Of a DNA stretch of 64,000 nucleotides, positions 27,520-42,110 are shown in pieces. Positions within the stretch are counted from its first letter, which is position 1. The number at the start of each line of letters is the position of its first letter. The translations under genes and the position numbers were made by a program. The DNA lies in contig CM067354.1 in assembly GCA_034190875.2 (NCBI GenBank), positions 66,670,668 through 66,734,667 of the forward strand. The letters run 5' to 3'. The notes below the pieces were generated by a model. The model saw nothing but the letters and a program-made list of their open reading frames with translations, had not been told where the DNA came from and ran no database searches. The DNA is from Urechis unicinctus (Eukaryota; Annelida; Polychaeta; Xenopneusta; Urechidae).

Positions 27520-28886
27520 ACATACATGAAATAAACTGAGTGTACCTAGTTCAGGACAGTTTACGCAAGAAATCAGTTTTGAGACGAGAATATATTCTCT
27601 AATAAATCACACAACAGACGACACCGAAGCCATACACACGCTCTACGCTTTTAGTGCAGATATGTTCTTTAAAAACTAGTTGATCTCTTTGGCAATGTGC
27701 ACACTATTTCAATTTGAGATCAAAGATACTGTTATTCGAGATAAACTTTGCGACAAGAATTCATCTGCAATAAACCTGAGTGAAATATATAACGTGCATA
27801 AATACTTCAATCTCTTCATCATCAATTATGTATACTTATTGTTATGCACGGAACGTCGGATTACGTCAAACATAATCAGCTCTCCTAACTAGCTGTAATC
27901 GAATCACAAACTGTCATCCCCTTCCATCCATGCTTTTACAGATGCGCATATTGTAATCGTATTGAAGCAATTTCATAACCATGGCTTATAATTCAATGAT
28001 CCATTATGATGATGGACGTTCAGGGCATTCTGCAAAAACCTCGCACTAGGCACTCAGCCTATGAACAATTACTGAAGCATAGTGTAATAACATATTTCTT
28101 TGCTACATTTAATTCTATTGTATTGATAATTTTAACCGGCAATGTGTCCGGACAATCTAGGGTTTTTGCTAGACATAAGAAACTCTGGTGTACTTGTCGA
28201 GGTATAGATATAACAGCGACCATACTATAACTGCTGTGATGAGATACAATGCCTTGGTAAATTTCATTTGACGCGTAATTGCGAAATAGAATGCGGTGCA
28301 CAGTGGTCAATGTGTGTTGTCGCATACTTGTAGAAGTAATACGATGAATTACAACTGTCTACATTAACGTCTGTACATTGATTTATCTAGGAATGAGCCA
28401 TTAACAGCAGTTATAAATATCTGTTGAGATCACTTATTGAAATGTAATAATGGTTTCTATGAACCTTGAATGACGCAAATGTTCCGGACCTAAACTATAA
28501 TATACGTCAAATATACCACTGGCATATTAAGGATTTGCTGAAAAAGAAATACAATTGATATGGGATGCTCAATTTATGCTACTATTTGTAGTAGTTTACA
28601 TCGGAACTACTGCATCGGTATATTATAGGAACATCGGCAGCATAGCCTACATTAGGCATTAATTTCTAACACTGTTGTTACTCTTAACGAAACAATGTGG
28701 CCGCAAACGCTAGATTTTTATTTCATTGCGGCTGTTAATTGCAACAATTGTTTGCTTTCAACTAAATTATAGTATGATAAAATGCAAGCATTGGGTTACT
28801 CTGATAAGGCTCAAACAGAATCACACTCGCCGCAAACGCCCTCAAGGGGATAGCACTTTGATGTTCTCATTTTCGACAAGACCCAT

Positions 28887-29622
28887 ACAGAGCTATATCA
28901 AACAAAAAGACGCAACAACGGCAGTGTGACAGTCAGACCAGTTACGCAAACACCAAATTACGCCCTCGGAAAGGAGAGTAAAGGATTACTCAATGCGAGA
29001 AAGAGATGATCGACAGGCAAATTATTTCGTTAACATGTGTTGACAATGCTAAACTTTGTTTACCCACGTAATCATCAGTATGTATAGAAAAAAAATAATC
29101 AGGTTTAAAAATTGATGCAGCAAGAGCGACTTTGATTTCACACTGCAAAATATATTCCAACGATTTTGTGTTATGAAACACAACGCATATAAAAGGTATT
29201 AAAGCTTAAGTTTCTAAACGACATATTTATTTGATACTGTTAACATTGACATTGATTGTTATATAATATTTGGACAATGATGAAGAACTCATTGTACATA
29301 TAGGTATAGTGTAAATAAGTTTAGGTCATTTCAGTTACTCTCGTATTTGTAACTCAACGAATGACTCTCTTTATATCCGTTCCATTCGGAACACGTTTTC
29401 CATCCCATCCCATACGGCTATCATATTTCCTTGTAACCTATAAAATGAAGGCCCACGTGTTACGCTACCAAAAAATCATTCGGTTAGTACGTGCGCACTA
29501 TTTCTTATTACAAATATAAAGTCTCTCATATGTCTTCAGTTGAACAGTTTGTAACCGTATGATTTACAACCAATCGATCAGGAACACCTACTAATGGCCA
29601 GCTAAGTGAGATATAAACCACC
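28887..29622. other. Spacer between B and E, copy 2, with an internal short duplicate
   Basis: 28,900-28,970 resembles 31,925-31,990, sharing CGCAACAACGGCAG and CAAATTAC about 30 bases later, a same-strand duplicate 3 kb away. The remainder is unmatched AT-rich DNA without a gene signal. Confidence 0.5.
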
Positions 29623-29838
29623 AAACGTAATGAAGTTGTTAACCAATACTTGCCGCTTGTTGCTTTAACTATTCACAAACTATTTTATTTAATGACGTCA
29701 AGCATTAGTGTTAGCTCTGCGGCCTTAACACTACCTGCTTAAAATGCCAACAACTCAACTAACACGACGACCCTGGTACAACTTTATCAGCAATTAAAGA
29801 GTACCTCTACTAGCACTGCTGTATATTTGGGACTGCCA
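29623..29838 (+). repeat. Block E, copy 2
   Basis: Homologue of 10,590-10,815, cut off on the right by a TA array. Confidence 0.85.
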
Positions 29839-29842
29839 TATA

Positions 29843-29845
<3 letters not shown>

Positions 29846-29876
<31 letters not shown>

Positions 29877-29923
29877 TATATAGAGATAGATATAGAGAGA
29901 TAGAGAGATATATATATATCTAT

Positions 29924-30019
<96 letters not shown>

Positions 30020-30056
30020 ATATACGTATATATATATATGTTTTCCACTAAATGCA

Positions 30057-30088
<32 letters not shown>

Positions 30089-30090
30089 AA

Positions 30091-30177
<87 letters not shown>
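29846..30177. repeat. Compound (TA)n array
   Basis: TA repeats with a GATA/GAGA-rich part at 29,874-29,925 and an island near 30,040-30,055 (GTTTTCCACTAAATGC) separating two long pure runs. It interrupts unit homology at the end of block E. Confidence 0.9.
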
Positions 30178-30180
<3 letters not shown>

Positions 30181-30907
30181 CCATGTCGTTTGCTGGGTAT
30201 TATGAAATGATATATGCGCTGCATGCCATTCAGTACATAAGGGTTTCCATAATTTGCAACTTCGATTGTCATGCGTCTGTTTAGTATAAATAAATGACCC
30301 ATGTACACTGTGATTCTATTCATCCAATGCGGGATCAGTCTGGCGTTAGTTGCATGAGGCGTAGATACCCAGTTCAGATGGTGTAAGCTTTGGGATTTCA
30401 TGCGCTTTACGATCTGCGCATTGAGTAGCAGCCAAATACACTTTCAATAACTTAGTGAAATAGCAAGCTTACCCATATGTTCTGAGGCGACTGAAGCAGG
30501 GTCAGTTTATTTGGATGTGTCGTTCATATTGATTACCAGTTCGGATGCCTCAGGCTTCAATACAGCATGCAACATTACGATCCGCACAGTCTGCAATTAT
30601 GCAGTGTGCAGCAGGCAATAATACTTTATGCTGCGCAGTTATGGTGATGAAGAAGCGAGAGTAAACATTTGTGCTGCGGAGACATGAGAAGTGGACTGTT
30701 CAGGCTATTATCAATCGCAACTTCTCGCAACCTGTCGCATCCCCTATTGTGACCGCGGCATTTCAAAGCACCCATATATCACATACGGTCATTAACGTCT
30801 GAATGGACCTCACCTTGAACGTAATGCTCCTCAAGTATTATGTTTCAGCTTGTTGGTGATGCTGTGGGCTGGATTTCAATTTCGTCAATACACAATGGCA
30901 TGTGTTA
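30178..30907. other. Unmatched DNA left of R1
   Basis: Less AT-rich than average. Two places about 180 bp apart (near 30,368 and 30,537) share CCAGTTC(A/G)GATG and a later TTACGATC(T/C)GC, a possible weak tandem duplication. No gene recognised. Confidence 0.4.
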
Positions 30908-31644
30908 GTTATCGCATGGTCAGGTGGGTGATATGGAGAAAGAACACGAGGACGCGGGACTTATCGCGATGGCACCTACACGCGATAATCAAGCACGACG
31001 CTGTCTCCTAATAATGATAATGAGCGTGAACCTATGTTATGTAAGGTATCTGCCTGGGACCTGTAAATATGAGAGGTAGTCCCTTAATCCCCCATTCGGC
31101 CTCAGCTGCCTGTGTTTTAGTGATGATTAGATAATTACTTTTCTTTCTATACTTGTTTGTTTATTTGATTAGAATATGCTTCGATAGTTTGTTGATTGAG
31201 ACTTGCAGAACCTTCCCAACTGCGGCAATCAGAGCTCCGCCGACTTCGCTGTTGTTTGATGTTAGCAACACTGTAGCACAGTAGACATAGCTCGGCAGGT
31301 GTTACAATTTCGCGCCTCAGCATGATTCCTGGGAGAAAGGATAATACCGTGACTTCCCGATGAGCGATACGCAACCAGATTAGCGGCTGGCAAGCAAATG
31401 ACTCTTCAGAATACCTTCGTTTTAAGACTTGTAAAGTGTGCGTGATATTAAGAACCTCCGTAGTGTTGCCATGCTAGAACAGCGCTGCTCTGTGAGGGAC
31501 CATCTCAAGTGAAGTTGTTTCTTGGTGATATATCGACACGGTTGCAGTTATCGCATGGCAAACTGTGCGTTTGAGGTGATATGGGAAAAAGACCGAGCTT
31601 TTTCTCGAGCTCTGATTGGCTGAGAGTAGGGTGCCATGCGATAA
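30908..31644. mobile_element. R1 repeat: probable non-autonomous TIR transposon, copy 1
   Basis: About 737 bp, homologous along its length to 63,017-63,773. It starts GTTATCGCATGG and ends CCATGCGATAA, so the ends are inverted repeats of about 11-12 bp. The same motif recurs inside (near 31,548), and TTATCGCG...CGCGATAA forms a perfect 8 bp palindrome arm pair at 30,961-30,988. Recurrent subterminal motifs are typical of transposase-binding arrays in DNA transposons. There is no transposase frame and no clear target duplication, and I do not assign a superfamily. It lies in copy 2 of the large array but is absent from copy 1. Confidence 0.6.
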
Positions 31645-32114
<470 letters not shown>

Positions 32115-32189
32115 GCGTATTGTCAAAAAACAATGTTGCCTATGGGGTCTTAATAAAACCCTATGGATTAGATAAATGCCTCAAAGTCA

Positions 32190-33040
32190 CATATGCAGAT
32201 AAAAAAGGGCAATATATGTCACATAATCATAGAGGTATATATCACAACGGCGCAATATAATAGTTTATTGTGAAAGTTATTGCGGTTAAATTAAAACGCA
32301 TCAGAGTCACATATTATCTGTGCCTAACCACCATTGTATATTGTATGTCCAGAGCTTATTACACCCGCACAGCCGGTAGATATTATATATTGACTTATTT
32401 TATTAGTAAAACCTTATCACCGGAGATCAACCTTTATGTCAATAATGGCGGTAATATTTTTAGTAAACCGAGATCGCTGGTAACAAAAACTGGGGATGGT
32501 TGCAATGTATCGTTATTACCGAGATCAATGTTCGTTATTCTCCATATCATTATAATCATCCGTTGTTATCTGCGCAAAATATATCACACATACAAATAAG
32601 TATATAACACATAGATGAAATATAGTAGATAGCGCCGCAATGTTATTGTAATAGTTATTGCAGTTAAATTACAACGAAATTATCATGTAACATTTAGAGC
32701 AATGTATGTGATTATGCATGGTCGTTGGATGATCAAGCATAATCATACCTCGACCATATCAAAGCGAATCAAATGAAAATATGTCTGCATCACTTGGATG
32801 TTTTTCATCGTATGCCAACTCGGAAAATGTACCGCCTCTTGATTGATATTTACTTAAGGGCAATCATAAGCGATGAAATATGCTTGCTCCTCCTAAAACA
32901 GGTGATATGATATTAAATCAGTCCCCTTTCTTCACCACGATTCAGGCGAGAAATCTTAAGCTTGCAATAAGGTGGTAAAGTAGGGTAGATAGCATCACAA
33001 TCGTAGATTGCAATGCAGTTATACGAGTGTTACGACCCAT
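32190..33040 (+). repeat. Three-copy diverged tandem repeat, period about 355-380 bp
   Basis: Related segments begin near 32,230, 32,615 and 32,980. Each has a GCGC(A/C)GCAAT-like or ATCACAAT motif followed by GTTATTGC(G/A)GTTAAATTA or a decayed form. The region between the second pair is also the partner of the inverted sequence at 13,190-13,421. A 109-codon frame (32,270-32,599) spans two units but not the third and has no recognisable domain. Confidence 0.6.
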
Positions 33041-33140
33041 GTATATAAATATATATATATATATATATGTTTATAAATTTATATATATATACATATATAT
33101 ATATATAAATTTATATATATATATTGATATTAATATATAT

Positions 33141-33187
<47 letters not shown>

Positions 33188-33960
33188 ATTACATATATAT
33201 AAATATAAATATATAATTACATACATATTTATTTATATTTATATATATATAATATATGTATATATGTGCATATATATATATATATGTACATATGTATATA
33301 TATATATTATATATGTATATATATATATGTATATATATATGATTTTGCTTATATATATATTTATATATATGTATATATATATATTTATTAATTCATATAT
33401 ATGTTTATATATATAGATATATATTTATACATATGTATATATATATCATTATTTTTATATATGCACATATATATAAATATATATATATAAATAAATATAT
33501 ATATGATTGTGTCTCATATATATATATATATTTATATGTATATATGTGAATATATATATATTTTTATGTACATACGTATATATATATTATTTATATATGT
33601 ATATATGTATATATATGATTATGCTTATATACATATATTTATATATATGTATATATATATATACTAATTCATATATATGTGTATATATATAGATATATAT
33701 TTATATATATTTATATGTATAAATATATCAATATTTGTATATATATATGCACATATATATTAATATAAATATATATATGAATTTGTATATATATATATAT
33801 ACATGTTTATATATAAATTTATATATATATATGTTTATATTTATGTATATATTTATATATATAAATATATATATATATTTATATATACATATATATGATT
33901 TTGCCTCATATATATATACATATTTATATATATATATATGTATTTATATATATATGATTT
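33041..33960. repeat. AT-rich array with a higher-order period near 275-280 bp
   Basis: About 920 bp of A/T with regular punctuation by ATGATT(T/A)TGC(T/C)T at 33,341, 33,617 and 33,897 (spacing 276 and 280). Related ATGATTGTGTCTCAT and ATGATTTGTGC occur at 33,505 and 33,956. Between the first two punctuation marks, ATTCATATATATG and TATATGCACATATA recur in the same order, so it is a minisatellite rather than random AT. Confidence 0.75.
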
Positions 33961-34774
33961 GTGCATTTTAGCTTAATGTCAGCGTAAGTGTACATGTTAT
34001 TAGAGATTTCGCATCATACTTTAAGTCTCAAATTTAAAATGAATGCTCGCTCTCTGTGGTCCCGAAAAACATATTGCAATCCGAAACTACAACGCTAATC
34101 CCCCTGGTTTTCGTTTCATAGATATTGGCTTTAACTAATGGCGTACAAGCTGTGGCATATTCACAAGACTGATGACGATATATTCAACGCGTACAGTCGC
34201 TTAATGATTCGAATATTAGCTTCTTCGTGCCATCTGGTTGTTCCCACACGAGGCGTCTTAATAAATTTGCTGAAGCAAAATAGCAATATATCTCTTTTCT
34301 TTTTAACCAAAAAGCTTTGTTAGTCTCGCCGGTCGGCTACTCAATGACGATTCAGTGTGATGACTCAATATTGCGTAGTGATTCGAATCTACAACAAAGC
34401 GTATTGGGTCCCTTCAGATTTTATTGCATTGCGGTACAGAACACAAATGCAGCACGAAAATAAATGATCGCTTCAACAGGTTTGAAACACTTTCTCTCGT
34501 TACAATCATTCTTGGTTGCACAAAGACGCGCTCAGGACCGAATTTGCAGTACAATAAAGGGTGGCTGTCTGATAAACCGAGGCTTGCTGAGATCTGTCAA
34601 GTTGGTCAGCCGTTGGTAATATGTCGAAAACTCTAGTTAAGCTACTATGCCTATTTCATCAACAAGAGCAACATGATGCAAGTATGCAACGCTATTAAAA
34701 TACGTCCAAGCCGCCATAGTGATCAGACAGAAGTTACATATCTTGTTCAATTAACATAAAGACACGCTGTTTGA
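33961..34774. other. Unmatched DNA before block C, copy 2
   Basis: Two short frames (34,138-34,323 and 34,424-34,636) with no recognisable domain. No homologue in copy 1 between 13,596 and 13,724, where the corresponding stretch is only about 130 bp. Confidence 0.4.
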
Positions 34775-35786
34775 TGCTGTATTAAATAATCAATTGCACT
34801 ATGACTTGTAGCATTTAGTTTGTATCCATACAAGTCAACAGCCGACCAATAAAAGATGAAAGGGGAAAAAAAACTAATATTAAAATACACCTTCGTCTCT
34901 ACAAAAATAGACCCAATGCAATTTGTTTACCAATGCATTTGCCATGCTGCAGATATTTATTTGTATGTGGTCAGCTTTAGATCGACATGCATTGCATTGA
35001 ACAGCAACCAGCTTATTCAATCTCTGCGAATTCAAAAGAAGGATCGTGCTCATTTACAGTTTAGGAAGTCAGGAAACTCTCCATTATCATAGTAACCAAA
35101 GGCAGCTATACGCATGTTGCGATGCGATGTATGAAAAAGGTTATCCTCCAATATTATTTAATGCCTTTCCGACGATCAATAAGTTTGCAACTATTGCATT
35201 TATTGCATACATGTACCAGCAGTAAATAATCAATGACGCTGCCAAACTCTGTGACCTGTTTTGTATGCATTATATTTAGAATAAGGTAATGGATCGTGGA
35301 TGATATGCAGATAAACGTACGGCATGGCAGTTTTTCTTATTCACATTTAGACAATTCTGTAGTGACGTGGCTAAATCCCATGCACCAAACCTTAAACGGT
35401 AATATATTGTAGGTTTGATCAGTAACAATCGTTTATAGGTTGCTAACAGAAATTATTATTCAACATGAAGCCATAGACGTTAGGACACTTGGAGTTCATC
35501 CGAATGTGATACTCAAACAGCGAGCATTAATATAAAGCAGTTTTAACGAACGAATAATTTATTAAAGCAAAAGATCCTTATACAATGATAAATCATCGCT
35601 GACGTTGTGCAAAGTGATTTACCGGTTTCATCCAGGCAAATTTAATTAAACGTTCTATAAATTTATGCACAATATCCACTTCTATCAAGATCGTCTTATC
35701 ATTTTCTAGAATCACCTCGAAGTAAACGACAGGAGCGTTAAGTATTTATCATGCCGGATTGTGCTCCTCTGTACTGTTTAAACGTT

Positions 35787-36569
<783 letters not shown>

Positions 36570-37691
36570 ATTTTCTTTTGCCATGGCTCTAAACGTGCAT
36601 GAACACATGGTTTGCAGTGACTTATACATAACGCGCTCGGTGAGTAATTGAGACAGAGAACTGATTAGTTGCCGTTTTATTGCTTGGCGGGACGATTCCT
36701 TGTGAATCTGTGTATATTGGTATGTGATTATTTTATGCTGATCATTCACTTCGATTGATCACTGGTGATATTTCTTTGAGACACTGGAACACCCCGTTAA
36801 TAAGCCGATACAAATCAATAGGAGAATACTAGGCATGCAATGAATTCAAACTAACGGAGGACAATTACCGATCGGTGCTATTATTAAACCACACAAAAAA
36901 GTTCCATTGTCGATTGCCAAGTATACGCTGCAGTGAATCAGACAGAGCCAATATCCTAGTTAAATGGGAACTCATGTTTGAGCTATGCAAAACAAAAATG
37001 TGTTGATAGCGTGAAATTAAAATTGTGGGTGATCCAGGAAGGCCGTAATTACCTGAATACGCAAGATGTAAGGAAAGCTTGATTGCATTTTGTAAATAAA
37101 GCTGGCAAGAATTATTCTCCGGCAAAGCCAATCGTGAATAAATGTGAATTCACGCGCCTCTTAGACACTTTACAAATAAAAAAACCATATCCAATGGGAC
37201 GCTATAACAAAATGAAGGAAGTGCAAAGGAAAACACCCTATTTTCCAGATAATTTCGCAAATGGAGAGGAACAGGTTTTTTTTCAGGTGCACAGAGATCT
37301 CTAATTGGCTCGAAAGGAACTAGAATATTCCGAATATAGGCTGATTCTCATTTGATTTTGCCCCCCATATGTTAGTGTCATGATCTTTAACTGGATCGGT
37401 ACTATATTGGAAGTCAGTGTACCCATCCAATTTCCTTATTAAAGAATCACTCGAGGACTATTTTGCTGCCTTTAATGCAACAGATGCGCCACATAAATAA
37501 TAACAATGAATTATGAGCCGTATTCGCTGTTTTTGTTCCCCATTTTCACATACATAATAAATCCCAGCTGCTTTTATCTGACATTTGCTAAGCACAATTA
37601 TATGATTGCACGTTGCGTCAGTAATTGTATGAAGCAAATCAGTTATGACATGTTTAATGCTGCCATATTTATGGAGGCGAGGCTAAATTTA

Positions 37692-38036
37692 CTCGCGATG
37701 AACTCGAGGCTGAATTTACCTCCTTAAAGTTATTTTATAGCGCTACATTATTGTCACTACAAATTACCATGCACAAAAAACGGAGAGATACAACAAAGTG
37801 CAAAAATACTGGGTGATAAGTACCATATTTAATAAATATATCTGTGATTCTCTTCCTAGTTTAGATGAATATATAAAAGCGCTGCTCTGACGTTCTTGGC
37901 TGATTCATTTAACTAACAAACCTCGTGGTGTGATAAAACTATTTAACTACGTACATGTTGTAATTTTGTTCTACTTATGTTAAGTTATATCAGATATTTC
38001 ATACCAAACAAAGATACCTACGAATACAATCTAAAG
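37692..38036. other. About 340 bp insertion in C, copy 2
   Basis: Copy 1 has GAGGCCAAATATATGCCAAG immediately before TTATCGGCCTGTCCC (15,695-15,745). Copy 2 has this segment between the equivalents. No TIR or target duplication seen. Confidence 0.5.
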
Positions 38037-38490
38037 CATCACAACTTATCAGCCTGTCCCTAGCACGTTATCCGACGCGGAATTTCCTGGTATATTAAAT
38101 AATCAGCCATACCATATTGGGATGCCGAAAATCAGTCACATAGAAAAATAGGCATATGCCATTTTGATATTATTACAGGCTTCATACTATTAGTCAAGAC
38201 ATTTTATGTAAACAATATATCCCACGTTAGGTGGCAGTCTTTCAACTCTTTTGTGTTTATTAAGATCAATGTTGGTATGTGTTATCAGATCCGCTTGTGT
38301 TTCCATTGACCCTCGAAATATTTATTTTATCAATGGCTGACATATAGAAATGGCTAGAGCCAATTGTATGCATTGCTTCCTGTGTGGTGCCTTGACTTAT
38401 TGAATAGTCATAGGGTAGTCCACTGAGGACAATAAGTTATAGTCGGCACCCTTGCAGTATCGCGACCTCATACAAGTGAAACACCGGCGT

Positions 38491-38780
38491 CACTTGTTAT
38501 CCAGGGTTGGAGTCGCATGCTGGATCATGCGAATAATAACTTGATATTTTGAAGGTCACAAGCGAATATGAAAGTGCATTAGATCATCGTCGAATATCCA
38601 GCTTGTAAATGTCATATTCTCGTGTTCATATGCCAAGGACATGCTAACCAATTTAGGTAATATAGCAGACATTTCTATGTCATTTATTTCCAGATATAAG
38701 TTGCATATGCATTTAGACATGATGTGTTTTGCACAAAGTAGATGTCAAATATATCTATACCATCAGGGTATAGGATAACC
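38491..38780. other. About 290 bp insertion in C, copy 2
   Basis: Follows the shared CATACAAGTGAAACACC (16,198-16,214 in copy 1) and ends before the shared AGGTTTAA stretch. Its base composition is more balanced than that of its surroundings. No terminal repeats recognised. Confidence 0.55.
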
Positions 38781-38999
38781 ACCTTTTTACAGGTTTAAAG
38801 AATAAATTTGTTTCAATGGAAAGGCAACATTGTTGAATATACACGATTCGCTGTTGGAATCGTGAATTATACACGTAGAAGTATATGAACAAATATCAAG
38901 CTATGCGGCGCAAATATTGAGAGCCAACATTCATTGACATTTTAACAACGAGTTGCAGGTTAGCTATTGCGTGATTATGAATACGTACATCTATTGTAA

Positions 39000-39298
39000 G
39001 AAAGGCCAGCGTTGCGTTCACTGGCACAAATGAAGCTTAATTGTGACTATTTAAATCTTGAATAGAATGTAACAAGCAGCTTGGCAGGGGTTTAACAAGT
39101 CAAAAGACAAACAGGTCAGCATCACATAGTTTCCTGCAGAACAGAGCTGACACAGGCATCGTAAGGGATCATCTGAAACATATGTCTTTGTCTTTGGTGG
39201 CCTGTGTAAAGTAGACTTGCACATGCATTTCCGGAATTCAAAACATGCAGACCTACTTTGTTCGGCTGTATCGTCCTGCAGTTTGCTGAAACCGTTTC
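39000..39298. other. About 300 bp insertion in C, copy 2
   Basis: The copy 1 site reads CGTACATATATTCCGTTCGAC (16,434-16,454). Copy 2 reads CGTACATCTATT, then this segment, then CTTCCGTTCGAC. The left and right edges share a possible imperfect TATT/TCTT duplication, too short to prove transposition. Confidence 0.55.
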
Positions 39299-39572
39299 TT
39301 CCGTTCGACTTGGATTTAGTTAGAAACGTGATTGCATTATGAATCATACAATTGTGAGCTGGTGTTTGAAACTTTATGACCTTGGATTAAACTCATTTTC
39401 ATAATCTTTGCCGTGACATATTTGGTATTGGATCATTATTGTATCGACTTCAAAATGGCAGGAGCAATCAACGCATTTTAACAAGACATCAAACACTGCC
39501 CATGGTCGGCAATTGACTAACGTCACGACATTAGGCATTGACAATATCCCACCAAAATGTCAAGGCATTGAA

Positions 39573-40165
39573 AATCTAGTGTCGCCAACAAAATGCCAAT
39601 AGAAAACATTTAGCATCTATAGTAAGTTGCATGGTTATACAACTGTACTGTCTGTGTCATAAAACTATCCCAAAATGCTGCTTGATAGCACATACACACT
39701 GGAACCTTTCGGCAGTAATTTCTATAGGGCTATTTTCTCCACATGATGATTTTATCAACTTACTCGGTGCTTATTACAATTATTCGACAAAAGAATAATT
39801 ATTTGGTAAGCCAACGTGATATGCTATGCTGCATTGAGCAGAAATAATGAGGTTTAGTTGGTTAAATAATCCTGGCGATAATATTTGGTTACTAATTACG
39901 AGGCTTATGTGGAACGTAGGTTCATTTCATTGAAGGTTTATCTAACAAAAGGTTACCATTTACATAATCTATTCGATCCCCACATTGAAGCGAAGAGGTG
40001 TAATGGACACCATCGAGATTGAGAATGAAGCACTCGTAAACAAACGAAACATCTCATTTGCACAATAATTCGAACTATCCGAATTGGTGCAAGTATGATG
40101 ACCGCTCATATATACGGCAGCGATAACTTTTCTTTTCAAGATTTACGCGGATGACGTCTGACACT
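39573..40165. other. About 590 bp insertion in C, copy 2
   Basis: Lies between the shared CAAAATGTCAAGGCATT and TGTTATACTCAT(T/C)TAGTTGAG. In copy 1 these are separated by about 12 bases, mostly T. No gene or terminal repeat recognised. Confidence 0.55.
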
Positions 40166-40707
40166 TATGTTATACTCATCTAGTTGAGACCTTGACTTGA
40201 GCATTTAGTTATTTTGCAGGTACAATGATACGCTAAGAGTACGAAGCCGATATACAATCCCCCTTTTATGGTTCGTGGAAGTGGAAGTATGGCAGTAACA
40301 TAAATGCTACCTTTGAATGATCTGCTTGTTCAAACGACATATTTGCAACATACCCACCATCTTCTGTATTTTACTTGTGTTACAATACTTTGTGAAGTAA
40401 AATCTTAACACTCGTATGCAACCAAATGTAAAAACAGACTCATTGATACGGTGGTTTATAGTTGGAGCCATTAAGGAAGGCGAATGTGTTCATTTACACG
40501 CGATCTATGAGAAAGTTCATTGCCACTTCTATGACGTGAATCCTATAATGACAGCCTCTCCATTGCATCTTTGTTCGCCTAATTTGCTATGCTTTCCTTG
40601 AATGTATTATCTTTTATATTTTGTCACCTCGTCAACAATGTAAAACAGTTGTTCTTTCTCATTCTCTCTCAGCTCCAATAATATCGCGCATGTAATATCG
40701 GTCCACG

Positions 40708-41030
40708 GCGTTTCTGGAATGAATGAGATAGCATGTCCAGTGTTATTAAGAAAATATGATCTAGTATAGAAGAATATTGTACCACTTTTATCTTAGGAAA
40801 CATAAATATGTCAATCCCCTAAAGTAAACTGCATTTATGCATTCATATGTACCACACCCTGCTTTTTCTTTCTTCTCTTTTCTAAATTTTATACCTCAAA
40901 ACTGCGTACTTTACAAGGATTTCACATCTATTAGTCGACATGACCTTGGTAAGCCAGAGGTTTCCCGGGAGTTATTATAATGTATGGTCTGTTCATTAAT
41001 AGATTGGTTGTTTCAAATGAACCTACCTGA
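40708..41030 (+). repeat. Block D inside C, copy 2
   Basis: Best partner of the displaced block at 2,955-3,297: both start at TTTCTGGAATGAATGAGATA, whereas the copy-1 block at 17,180 starts later. Confidence 0.8.
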
Positions 41031-41418
41031 CTGAATATCTAGCGGTTGACATTCCGATCATATGACTGACGCCTTTAAGCTCTGGCGTCCACTTACTGTT
41101 CGTCGGCTCTGCGAGCGCCAGTGAATAGCCAAATAATATTCAACTTACATTGTTGCGTGGAAATATGATGATAAAGCCGACTGTCATATAGTTATAAGCG
41201 TGGATCAATATGAGAAAACGAAGATTAATATATGTATATATGCTGACCGTAGCATAATATATAGCCCGTCAACAATTGGACGCATTAGTAAGTTTAACAT
41301 CAAGAGTGGGGTTTCTCGTAGAAATGGATCTTCTCTATATCCTTGTTATTGTTTTGCACATTGCATGGTATCGCGCTCGAACATTTTGTCCATAATAGCA
41401 ACAAATTGAGGAATGCGT

Positions 41419-42110
41419 CGACTGATCCATGATCATCAATTTTGAACAATTTTGCTGCTTTGTACCTTTGTCTCACGAAAGTCATCCTTCGTATATAAGC
41501 ACATGTGAGGCGAATACTAGTATACACGCAAAATACGTGAGCCTGATGTCAATTGCATGCTTGGTACGTTGTTTAAATCGAGTGTATTTTGCACCCAAAT
41601 CACTGCTCGTTACTCAGTACCGCATAAAGTTACATTACACAAACGACCTTGCTGAATTATGCATTATGATTAGAACAATACTCAGCATGTTGCTGCAGAG
41701 ACGATAGGACATGTTTACTGTATTGCGAAGCATGTGAATATTAACGATGATAGAATATGGATCAAAGCAAAGATGATGCTCAAGTTATTGGGCCAAGTTA
41801 TCTTTGTACAGTTGTGTCATTTTCACAGCTATTCAATAATGCTGCGTTAGATTAACAATTCATCTACTAATCAGTATAATTTTAGCCTGTGTCGTTGACC
41901 TTTTGTGAGCTCCTCTACATGTCATTTAAGATTATATCGTGCTGTGCTATATTCATCACAACGTAACTCATTGCAAACAATGTTCCTAACCTGACATTTG
42001 AAACCAAATTCAACATCTGTAAAAAAGGATATTACCATTACTGTTATTGCATTCTGAAATTGTTTGACAACCATAGCTCATTATGATGATATCAGACGTA
42101 TAAATGAATG
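41419..42110. other. About 690 bp insertion in C, copy 2
   Basis: Splits the shared AATTGAGGAATGC ... CTGGACAAAAAA region (17,816-17,847 in copy 1). A duplicated GAATGC at both edges (41,413 and 42,107) may be part of the original site or a short target duplication. No coding capacity recognised. Confidence 0.55.

Larger units (their letters stand above)
24838..28886 (+). repeat. Block B, copy 2
   Basis: Matches 5,766-10,020 and 47,862-51,696. Its right end (28,761-28,886) pairs with 52,393-52,505 in copy 3. It lacks about 400 bp kept in copies 1 and 3, at about 28,012. It also holds a private 75 bp tandem duplication at 27,370-27,519. Confidence 0.85.

Noticed and set aside
32270-32599. 109-codon frame as a gene
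   Set aside because: It spans diverged tandem repeat units and the partner of an inverted repeat. The frame is not kept in the other copies and no domain is visible.
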